NCBI GenBank assembly: GCA_023402175.1 | Contig: JAEXCN010000322.1 | Coordinates: forward strand, 1-35,748 | DNA length: 35,748 nucleotides | DNA from: Pseudomonadota bacterium | Lineage (GTDB): Bacteria; Myxococcota_A; Polyangia; Polyangiales; Polyangiaceae | Direction of reading: 5' to 3' | Shown here: positions 9,601 through 15,281 of the stretch, piece after piece | How positions within the stretch are numbered: the first letter of the stretch is position 1 | Layout of the letters: the number at the start of each line of letters is the position of its first letter | Position numbers and translations under genes: made by a program | Notes under the pieces: model-generated | Seen by the model: only the letters and a program-made list of their open reading frames with translations | Database searches by the model: none | What the model was told of the DNA's origin: nothing

Positions 9601-10482
9601 GCTCCGGTCGGAACGAACGGCACGCGCCTGCCTGTCCCGCCCGCGGAAGAGACCGCAGCTGAGGAGACGGCGGGTCTTCCCGTCGACATGCTGCTCGCGC
9701 TGATCCAGCTCGAGGCCGTGCTCGATCTGCTCGAGGGCGCCGAGCCCGCCGTTGCGGCTGCACTGGCGCGTCCGCCGACGCCGTCGCAGGCAGAGCGCGA
9801 GAGCGAGGCCGCTGCTCCCGAAGAAGCAGAGCGAGCGCCGACGAAGGCGAAGACCACGGCCACGACGAGCGCTGCTGCTCCCGCGACGTCTGCCGCCGAG
9901 AAGACGTCCGCGAGCACGGCGAGTGTTCCCGAGAAGACGCCCGCGAGCACGGCGAGCGTTCCCGAGAAGAGCGCCGCGGCCCCGTCGATGTCCGCGGCCC
10001 GGACGCATGCTGCGGAGCACACGGTCTCGGCTGGGAAGTGCGCTGCGCGCGAGACGCTGCTCGGAGAGTGGGAGCTCGCCACCCCCGTCGGGGCGGGCTT
10101 CGCCACGCTCGTCGAGCCGCACGACGCGCACCGGCGCACCGCGCTCGTCCTGCTCGCGGCGACGCTGCCGACGGGCGCGATCGCCCCTGCGATGCGCCTT
10201 GCGCTCGGATCGAAGCGCGGTCAGACGTTCATGAACGTCCACGAGGCGAACAAGACGATCTGGCTGAACAAGGAGCGCTTCGAAGAGCTCGCGAGCTTCC
10301 TCGCCGAGCGTGAGGCCGCCTCCGGGCGCATCACGCATGAAGCGGCGCTCGCGGAAGCGAAGTCGCTCGCCGAGCTCGCCGAGCGCGAAGGCTATCGCGC
10401 CGAGCGGATCGCCGCGAAGCTCGGGCCCGCGCCGAAGCTCGCGGAGTCTCCACGCGCTGGAGCACCGGCACCGAAGCCCTGA
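6652..10482 (+). CDS. Large GH13-like (alpha-amylase superfamily) protein
   Basis: This 1276-residue protein has an unassigned helical N-terminal region (1-300), a GH13-like TIM barrel (about 320-720), a beta region, a low-complexity Ala/Thr/Pro/Glu linker (about 900-1125) and a C-terminal domain (about 1130-1276). GH13 signatures are recognisable: region I DMVPNH (399-404), region II IRFDAAM with candidate nucleophile D519, and region III LLLAEAFW with acid/base E584. At the region IV position the usual NHD is replaced by NNPDE (642-646), and region II lacks the usual histidine. The nearest analogy I can offer is alpha-glucan transferases such as GlgE, which have NTPD here, but the subfamily is unassigned. 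No signal peptide is visible, so it is probably cytoplasmic and acts on storage glucan or trehalose-related sugars. AGAGGTG precedes the ATG. Confidence 0.88.
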   Translation: MHARKTARDAFFSSKEDDRFFAPRRGDIVFQDSAAVRAFADRVNRVEGRPPHAEIRPAELAAMALVHEVFHVVVERYRERHADSFARLVSALDASLGGQARQVVLDFLGTFPPPAVYRTQKGEGDDTPARHLERSGPNAEIEIDEELILLWVTNQNSAYDPVRTIVTDVELGPTYQAFVAQTREFFANEPAFGPKGETLVDLLLAPGRAHPTSIFAQLEYMERAWGEALGLDKLPLWRRLAWARDLRTEEGKWFQRGGPGPGEPLLEAMQFGPKQDEEVARFSPDLNWMPNVVLIAKSVYVWLDQLAKKYGRDINRLDQIPDEELDLLASRGLNGLWLIGLFERSDASRKVKQMRGDHDALASAYSLKRYDIANELGGYQAYQNLKSRAWQRGLRLAADMVPNHVGIDGDWVIDHPDWFLQTRTPPFPAYRFGGPNLADNNRVSVFLEEGYWNKTDAAVVFRRHDDWSGEDRYIYHGNDGTSMPWNDTAQLDYLNPEVRRAVIETILHVARMFPIIRFDAAMTLAKRHIQRLWYPLPGQGGSIPSRADYAMTQEEFDRAIPVEFWREVVDEVAARAPDTLLLAEAFWMMEGYFVRTLGMHRVYNSAFMNMLKREENEKYRATITNVLDFDPEILKRFVNFMNNPDEETAVAQFGDDDKYFGVCVLMATMPGLPMFGHGQIEGLHEKYGMEYRRARWDEKPNEALVRRHEREIFPLLHKRYLFSGVEHFALYDFVTDGGHLDHDVFAYSNGVGSERALVVYNNKFKTTRGRIWRSTHRGNVAQELDIDPTRGEWLVIRDIPQGVEYLRPARDIVEDGLVWELQAFKYHVLSGFRPVTATRELPYDRLAAELAGRGVPDVERAVRELYLRPVHAPLREATSKGHIEYLASQLETESDDAARAALEERLGHVADGLDWMLSQRSGRDVDVDRDEALRVAGDRFATLHTVVRAMTDEAAKPAKATDAAAMGASATNGTKRTKMVDGVAPVGTNGTRLPVPPAEETAAEETAGLPVDMLLALIQLEAVLDLLEGAEPAVAAALARPPTPSQAERESEAAAPEEAERAPTKAKTTATTSAAAPATSAAEKTSASTASVPEKTPASTASVPEKSAAAPSMSAARTHAAEHTVSAGKCAARETLLGEWELATPVGAGFATLVEPHDAHRRTALVLLAATLPTGAIAPAMRLALGSKRGQTFMNVHEANKTIWLNKERFEELASFLAEREAASGRITHEAALAEAKSLAELAEREGYRAERIAAKLGPAPKLAESPRAGAPAPKP
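9898..9969 (+). repeat. 33-bp tandem repeat in the GH13-like gene
   Basis: Two complete 33-bp units (9898-9930 and 9931-9963) and the start of a third encode EKTxASTASVP repeats in the disordered linker of the GH13-like protein. The units differ by only two bases, so the duplication is recent or is kept uniform. Confidence 0.9.
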
Positions 10483-10494
10483 GCGCTCGCATCG

Positions 10495-10519
10495 CCGCGC
10501 GTGCGCGCGTCACGCGCGG
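10495..10519. terminator. CG-rich hairpin between convergent genes
   Basis: A perfect 9-bp inverted repeat, CCGCGCGTG (10495-10503) and CACGCGCGG (10511-10519), flanks a 7-nt loop. It sits between the GH13 stop and the 3' end of the DUF5985 operon and includes the latter's stop codon. It lacks a T tract in either direction, so it is at best an atypical bidirectional terminator. Confidence 0.5.
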
Positions 10520-10773
10520 CGGTTCTTGTCGATCACCGCCCAGGCGATGAGGATGAAGGCCGCGAGTCGGATTAGGTAGATGTACGGCTGCGACTCGCGG
10601 TCGGGCGTGAAGTATGCGAGGAGCGCGCGGTTGAGCGCGAGACCGCCGAACGCGATCGCGAAGTGTACGAACAGGCGGTCCTGCGTCTCGCGCCAGAACC
10701 GTAGGAAGAAGACGGCTGCGACGAGGCAACCTGCCGTGCTGATGCCGGTGAGGAACGAGTGAAGCTCGATCAA
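10510..10773 (-). CDS. DUF5985-type small membrane protein (second of pair)
   Basis: This 87-residue protein has three predicted transmembrane helices: one after the IELHSFLTGIS start, one around FVHFAIAFGGLALNRALLAYF and one near the C-terminus (YLIRLAAFILIAWAVI). The FFLRFWRETQDRLF turn and the final KNRR tail match my memory of the DUF5985 family, which has no known function. I placed the start at the TTG at 10773 because it overlaps the upstream stop as TTGA and the family begins at this point; it also gives exactly the same length as the neighbour. A longer open frame upstream is an antisense or overlap artefact. It is the last gene of a three-gene operon. Confidence 0.8.
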   Translation of the reverse strand: MIELHSFLTGISTAGCLVAAVFFLRFWRETQDRLFVHFAIAFGGLALNRALLAYFTPDRESQPYIYLIRLAAFILIAWAVIDKNRRA

Positions 10774-11033
10774 GCGCGTGAGCTCCAGACGAGACCGAAG
10801 ACCAACGCGAGTATGGACACCGTGTTCGTCGCGTCGCGGAGGATGATGAGATTGACGTCGTTGCCGGTGATCACGACGTCGACGACGAGGACGAGGTTGT
10901 TGATGAACAAACCGACGAAGCAGATGCTGCTCCACAAGAGCAGTGGAGACTTGCTCGACAGGTACGCGCGCACGAGGAGCACCGCGCACACGAGGCTCGT
11001 CACGGCGCAGAGGATGTAAACGGCCTCACCCAT
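10770..11033 (-). CDS. DUF5985-type small membrane protein (first of pair)
   Basis: This 87-residue protein has three hydrophobic helices (about 4-22, 31-52 and 62-84), separated by short polar turns such as RAYLSSKSP. It resembles the second DUF5985-like member that often lies next to the first in other proteobacteria. Function is unknown. The ATG overlaps the stop of the upstream HTH gene by one base (TGATG), and its own stop overlaps the TTG start of the next gene. Close coupling suggests the two small proteins are made in equal amounts and may form a hetero-oligomer. Confidence 0.82.
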   Translation of the reverse strand: MGEAVYILCAVTSLVCAVLLVRAYLSSKSPLLLWSSICFVGLFINNLVLVVDVVITGNDVNLIILRDATNTVSILALVFGLVWSSRA

Positions 11034-11440
11034 CAGCCACCCTTCTTGTCCGTCTTCCGGATGAGAAACGCATTCGCGAAGACATGTACGGGATCGCGCC
11101 CGCTCGCTGCCCGTAGTGTTGCGATGACCTCGGGTCGACGGTCACGGCTGAGGTCGGCGACCTCCTGCATCGCGGCATCGATGGCGGCGCTGACGGGCTG
11201 ATAGCCGTAGATGAGATCGGACCCGATGCTCACGGTCAAGAAGCCTCGCCCGCAGAGGATCGCGAGGTGCTGCTCGGCAACGGCCGTCGACATCTGGAGC
11301 GCCTGGGCGACGCTCCGCGCCCCGAACGATTTCCCGCGATTTTCACGCAGGTACAGGAGCACATCGAGCCGCTCGGCCGTCTCGATCGAGGATGTCAGGA
11401 GCCGTGCGATGTGCTCCGGGATACCGCTCTCTTCGCCCAT
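11033..11440 (-). CDS. Winged-HTH-like regulator of the DUF5985 operon
   Basis: This 135-residue cytoplasmic protein reads as a winged helix-turn-helix: RLDVLLYLRENRGKSFGARS, then VAQALQMSTAVAEQHLAILC as helix-turn-helix, then GFLTVSIGSDLIYGYQP as the wing. The C-terminal third (residues 85-135) is helical and basic at its end. No ligand pocket or metal-site residues stand out. The ATG at 11440 follows a frame that stays open further upstream without resemblance to anything. It leads an operon with two DUF5985 proteins and is divergent from the gene at 11650, so it may regulate both. DNA binding is inferred from the fold pattern. Confidence 0.75.
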   Translation of the reverse strand: MGEESGIPEHIARLLTSSIETAERLDVLLYLRENRGKSFGARSVAQALQMSTAVAEQHLAILCGRGFLTVSIGSDLIYGYQPVSAAIDAAMQEVADLSRDRRPEVIATLRAASGRDPVHVFANAFLIRKTDKKGG

Positions 11441-11570
11441 TACAACGTGCTGCTCGGCCGGATTACTTGGAGAGTCAACTATCTTCCGGCGACTCGATCC
11501 AGATGGTGGTTTGTCGCACCGCACTTCGGTGTTCCGGGTTGCAGAGATGAAACTCGGCGGCATCCGGTCG

Positions 11571-11594
11571 AGCTCGTATCAGCTCGTGTCAGCT
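11571..11594. promoter_or_regulatory. 10-bp direct repeats in divergent promoter region
   Basis: AGCTCGTATC and AGCTCGTGTC lie in tandem (11571-11590), followed by AGCT. Spacing of one helical turn in a 209-bp divergent region next to an HTH gene suggests an operator, but nothing beyond the repeat supports this. Confidence 0.3.
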
Positions 11595-11649
11595 GCGCGC
11601 GTGCAGCCGCTCTCTAGAGTTCCTCCTGGGCTCGCCCATCGGAGGAACG

Positions 11650-13497
11650 ATGAAACGATCCGTCCTTGTCTTCTTGGTTCTCGCGTCGATCGGGTGCTCC
11701 TCACGCGGCAGCGATTTCGATCCGTACCGGCCGTACGATCGCGGAGCTCCACCATCCTCGACGCCCACGGCAGCGCCGCTCGCGCCGAGCTTTCCGACGA
11801 CGCGTCAGGCGGATCCTCCGCCGCCGATCTCGGGCGGAACCCTGCTCGTGACGCAGGACGGCACGCACGCCGTCGCGGCGGATCCCGATCGAGACCGTGT
11901 GTTCATCGTCCCCCTCGCGACCAGGGGCGTCGTCGAGGTCGCGCTCGCGCTGCACGACGAGCCCGGCCGGCTCGTGGAGGACGACGGGGGAATGGTTCAC
12001 GTCGTGCTGCGGAGAGCCGGAGCGGTCGCGTCGATCGACGTCGCGACCGGCGCGGTCGTCGCGCGCCGACCGGTGTGTGCTTCTCCGCGTGGCATCGGAC
12101 ACGATCCCGCCGGCAAGCGGCTCGTCATCGCGTGCGAAGACGGCCAGCTGCTCGCGATGGGACCGAGCGCGGACGCGGTCGCGACACGTATGGCCGTGCT
12201 CGAGGGCGGTCTTCGGGACGTCGTCGTCGCCCGGGATCGGATCTTCGTCAGTCGGTTCCGCGAGGCGCGACTCTTCGAGCTCGATCTCGACGGCAAGAAG
12301 GTGTCGGAAGGGAAGCTCCCGATCCACGCGCAGAACCTCTCGACCGCCTCGTCTACGCCGCCGCCGTCGGGATCGGACACGATGCTCGCATGGAGGATGA
12401 TCGCCGCGCCGCCCGACGATCCGACGCCCGACCCGATCGTCGTGCACGAGATTGGAACCGCGGGACCCGGCGGCTCGTCACCGTTCGGATACTACGGCAC
12501 GCCGCAGCCTTCGCGCGAATGCGCAGACCGCCCGGCGATCGTCATGCCTGCAGTCTCGCGGCCGGGTCTCGACGGCTTCATGACGGTTCTGCCGGCGCAG
12601 GCGGTGCTTCCCGTCGACATCGCGACCGACGGTCGTCTCGTTGCCGTCGTCGCGGCGGGTAATGCGCACACGCGCTCGCTACCGCAGCTCTACGTCGTGC
12701 GCGAGCCGCGGTCCGCGGTGACGGAGCGGCTCTGCAGTGAGCGGATCCAGACGTATCCCGTTCACGGCGAGGCGACGGCCGTCGCCTTCCGCCGACCGAG
12801 CGCGTTGATCGTCCAGTCGCGGCAACCGGCGACGCTCGAGCTCGTGCCCGAAGGGATCATCATCCCGCTGTCGTCGATCGATCGGACCGATACCGGCCAC
12901 GCCGTCTTCCACGCCAACTCCGGAGCGGGCATCGCCTGCGCCTCGTGTCACGGAGAGGGTGGCGACGACGCGCACGTCTGGGAGTTCCTCGAGGGAAACC
13001 GACGAACGCCATCGCTTCGAGGGACGCTCGAAGGAACTGCGCCGTACCACTGGAACGGAGAGGTCTTCGACATCGACGAGCTCGCCGACGTCTCGATGAC
13101 CGAGCGCATGGGCGGACCGCCGCTCGATGCTGCGCAGAAGGACGCTCTTCGTGATTGGATGTTCGCGCTCCCGCCGCCCGCTCCGTCCGGGTTGGTCGAG
13201 AAGGAGGCCGCTCTGCGCGGGAAGGCCATCTTCGAGCGGCCCGACGTCGGCTGCGCGACATGCCATACGGGGCCGATGTTGACCTCGTCCGAGACCGTCG
13301 ACGTCGGCACGGGCTCGCGCTTCCAGGTGCCGTCCTTGATCGGGCTCCGGACTCATGCGCCGTACTTCCACGACGGTTGCGCCCCGACGTTGCGCGCCGC
13401 CTTCGATCCGGAATGTGGAGGATCCCGCCACGGAAAGACGGCGCACCTCCGCGACGCCGAGCTGACCGATCTCGTGCGCTATCTCGAGTCGCTTTGA
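11650..13497 (+). CDS. Lipoprotein with beta-propeller and dihaem MauG-like domain
   Basis: The protein has 615 residues. The signal peptide ends in a lipobox-like ASIGC, so it is probably a lipoprotein. The first 410 residues form repeated beta strands of YVTN/WD type (for example VASIDVATGAVVARRPVCAS). The last 200 residues hold two c-type haem sites, CASCH (430-434) and CATCH (535-539), with the spacing and surroundings of the bacterial cytochrome c peroxidase/MauG superfamily (DCHTG-like block, then VPSLIGLRTHAPYFHDG). It would act in the periplasm or on the cell surface in electron transfer or peroxide chemistry, and the propeller may bind a partner. GGAGGA at 11641-11646 precedes the ATG. 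It converges with the expansin gene with a 4-bp gap. Confidence 0.9.
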   Translation: MKRSVLVFLVLASIGCSSRGSDFDPYRPYDRGAPPSSTPTAAPLAPSFPTTRQADPPPPISGGTLLVTQDGTHAVAADPDRDRVFIVPLATRGVVEVALALHDEPGRLVEDDGGMVHVVLRRAGAVASIDVATGAVVARRPVCASPRGIGHDPAGKRLVIACEDGQLLAMGPSADAVATRMAVLEGGLRDVVVARDRIFVSRFREARLFELDLDGKKVSEGKLPIHAQNLSTASSTPPPSGSDTMLAWRMIAAPPDDPTPDPIVVHEIGTAGPGGSSPFGYYGTPQPSRECADRPAIVMPAVSRPGLDGFMTVLPAQAVLPVDIATDGRLVAVVAAGNAHTRSLPQLYVVREPRSAVTERLCSERIQTYPVHGEATAVAFRRPSALIVQSRQPATLELVPEGIIIPLSSIDRTDTGHAVFHANSGAGIACASCHGEGGDDAHVWEFLEGNRRTPSLRGTLEGTAPYHWNGEVFDIDELADVSMTERMGGPPLDAAQKDALRDWMFALPPPAPSGLVEKEAALRGKAIFERPDVGCATCHTGPMLTSSETVDVGTGSRFQVPSLIGLRTHAPYFHDGCAPTLRAAFDPECGGSRHGKTAHLRDAELTDLVRYLESL

Positions 13498-13501
13498 GAG
13501 C

Positions 13502-14242
13502 TCACTCGAACTGGCTCTTCGACGTGAGCACGGCGCCGGGAGAGAACGCCTCGAACGTGTCCGTGATCACCTGACCGTCGTACGCTGTCACGCGCAGCGT
13601 GAACGGACCTTCACCGAAGCCGGCATCGTCCGTCAACGTGCCGTCGTCGCCTCGCCTGAGCGAAACGAACTGCGGGTGGTTCGCGCTCTTCACCTCGACC
13701 GTGCGGATCGGCAGGCGCCCGCTGCGCACCCAGAGGCTCGTCCAGTACGGATTCGCGTCCTTCTGGAACTGGTAGCGGACCTTTTCGGACGTCGCCGGGC
13801 ACTTCACGAGCTGCCACGTCATCGAGCGCGGATATTCGCCCTGATGGATCGCGTCGAACGCCTTCTGGCTCAGATCGACGTCGTTCGGGCCGCGCATCTC
13901 ACCGGTCGTGACCAGGCGAGCCGTGACCGACTTGCCCTTCGCCGTCGTGATGAGGATGCACGCGTCACAGAGCGAGCCGTCACCGTTGAACCCCAGCGCG
14001 ACCCCCGCGAGGAGATCGCCCGCACTCTTCTCGAGCTCCGGCGTGTACGGCGCGCACGAGTTCCAGTCCGCTCCCGAGAACGCGACGGGCCCGAGGTGGT
14101 AGTCACCCGCGTGCGTCTCGCCGATCGCGGCCGCGACGTGTGCCGTCGACGCCGTGTCGCTCTCGTCGGCCGAGGCTCCGCAAGCCGCGACGACGAGCGC
14201 TAGAGGAATGCTGGCGAACACCGCGGAGAAGCATGCGCGCAT
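13502..14242 (-). CDS. Expansin-like lipoprotein (DPBB plus CBM63-like)
   Basis: This 246-residue protein has a signal peptide with lipobox VAAC (C21). A six-stranded double-psi beta-barrel (about 40-145) follows, with the bacterial expansin order GDYHLGPVAFSG, NSCAPY, a CDAC pair, DVDLSQKAFDAI and SMTWQLVKCP. D123 aligns with the essential aspartate of Bacillus subtilis EXLX1 (D82). The C-terminal domain (about 150-246) matches the cellulose-binding CBM63 fold: QKDANPYWTSLWVRSGRLPI, NHPQFVSL and FTLRVTAYDGQVITDTF. Expansins loosen cellulose/matrix or peptidoglycan contacts without hydrolysis. Lipid anchoring would place it on the cell envelope rather than free outside. I am confident of the family; the substrate is not predictable. 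Confidence 0.9.
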   Translation of the reverse strand: MRACFSAVFASIPLALVVAACGASADESDTASTAHVAAAIGETHAGDYHLGPVAFSGADWNSCAPYTPELEKSAGDLLAGVALGFNGDGSLCDACILITTAKGKSVTARLVTTGEMRGPNDVDLSQKAFDAIHQGEYPRSMTWQLVKCPATSEKVRYQFQKDANPYWTSLWVRSGRLPIRTVEVKSANHPQFVSLRRGDDGTLTDDAGFGEGPFTLRVTAYDGQVITDTFEAFSPGAVLTSKSQFE

Positions 14243-14265
14243 CGGATGCCGGCATTCTCCGGTGT

Positions 14266-14289
14266 GCGCGCGTCTCGGTCAACGCGCGC
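14266..14289. terminator. CG hairpin between lipoprotein gene and expansin gene
   Basis: GCGCGCGT (14266-14273) and ACGCGCGC (14282-14289) form an 8-bp stem with an 8-nt loop. On the minus strand it follows the stop of the gene at 14317 and precedes the expansin start, as expected for a terminator, but no T tract follows. Confidence 0.4.
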
Positions 14290-14316
14290 GCCTCCGCTGG
14301 GCCTCGAACGGCGAAG

Positions 14317-15183
14317 TCAATAGCAGTGGCTGTCCGCGCCGGCGAATCGCGTCACCCAGTCCGGGACCGACGTATCGTCGCCGCGCGAGTGCTCGCCCTT
14401 CTTGGTGATCTGCCCAGCCGCGTCCGATACGAAATAGTAGCGGTGATGGTCCATGCACCCCGAAGGGCAGTCACCGGAGGCGTCGTCGAAGACGTAATGG
14501 TAGGTGCCATCGGGGTCGCGATCGGCGCAGACGCTCGGGCCATCGATGAAGCCATCGAGCCCAGCGTCGGTGACGCCGGGCAGATCCGCGTACAGGTCAA
14601 CGATCGCGCGCATGTCGTAGCGTCCCGTGAGGTCGCCGCTCACGATGCCCAACGGAAAGCTCGTCGGCTCACTCATTCCCCTGGCATTCCACCCGTAACG
14701 CGCGTGCAGGCAGTCCCACGCCGTATACGTCCCAGCCTTCATCGAGTCGAACGTCGTGGGTTCGACCACGAGCGTGATCGAGCTGGTGTAACGCCGACCG
14801 CGGACGTCCTGCAGCAGCGGCACCCGTGAGCGGATCGAGGCGAGGTCGCGGCGGATCCGCTCGTACGTCGGGGTATCCGCCGTGAACGTGCCAGCAACCA
14901 GCAAGGCGAGGACCTCGGCCTCGATATCCATGCGCGGCGTGAGCGCCAGCTCTTCGTCCGTGCCCGGAAGCCCTTCACACGATGCTGGAGTGGTCACGTC
15001 ACGATGGCTCGAGTCGGGAGCCGGCGCTTCGGCGACCCACGTCTCGCCAGCGTCTGGAGCTCGTGTCGCCAGGCTCGAGTCCTCGGCGACCTTGCCGCAG
15101 CCAGCAACGAACGCGAGCAGGGCAGTTGCCGCGATCACCAAAGAACGAGACCGGACATGCGCAGCGCCGCTCGAAGGCGTCAT
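14317..15183 (-). CDS. Putative lipoprotein of unknown function
   Basis: This 288-residue protein has a signal peptide of 29 residues ending in the lipobox VAGC. The mature part shows no family that I recognise. It has a helical segment (about 75-110: TPTYERIRRDLASIRSRVPL), a mixed beta region and a Cys-containing C-terminal part (CADRDPDGTYHYVFDD, then CPSGCMDHHRYYF), which may be disulphide-linked outside the cytoplasm. The ATG at 15183 is preferred over an in-frame TTG at 15219. An inverted repeat abuts the start codon. It precedes the expansin gene on the same strand, 74 bp away. Confidence 0.75.
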   Translation of the reverse strand: MTPSSGAAHVRSRSLVIAATALLAFVAGCGKVAEDSSLATRAPDAGETWVAEAPAPDSSHRDVTTPASCEGLPGTDEELALTPRMDIEAEVLALLVAGTFTADTPTYERIRRDLASIRSRVPLLQDVRGRRYTSSITLVVEPTTFDSMKAGTYTAWDCLHARYGWNARGMSEPTSFPLGIVSGDLTGRYDMRAIVDLYADLPGVTDAGLDGFIDGPSVCADRDPDGTYHYVFDDASGDCPSGCMDHHRYYFVSDAAGQITKKGEHSRGDDTSVPDWVTRFAGADSHCY

Positions 15184-15207
15184 GGCTCCGAACCATAGCC
15201 CGGAGCC
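15184..15207 (-). promoter_or_regulatory. Inverted repeat abutting the start codon
   Basis: On the minus strand GGCTCCG (15207-15201), a 10-nt loop and CGGAGCC (15190-15184) end directly at the ATG. The 3' arm contains GGAG, the only Shine-Dalgarno-like sequence here, so folding could block translation. GGAG lies only two bases from the ATG, which is closer than usual. Confidence 0.4.
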
Positions 15208-15281
15208 CCGCCACTTCAAGCTTCGAGCCGCTCCTCACGACCAAGGACCGACATCGAGGCGAACGCCGCGCCCAGCCGGAA

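Noticed and set aside
8257..10338. A 693-codon minus-strand open frame
   Set aside because: It is Arg-rich, has no domain pattern and lies wholly antisense to the GH13-like gene, whose motifs are clear. Long shadow frames are expected at this GC content.
11650..12447. Minus-strand frame of 248 codons opposite the propeller domain
   Set aside because: It has no recognisable domain and highly charged composition typical of antisense frames, while the plus strand has a lipoprotein signal and haem motifs.
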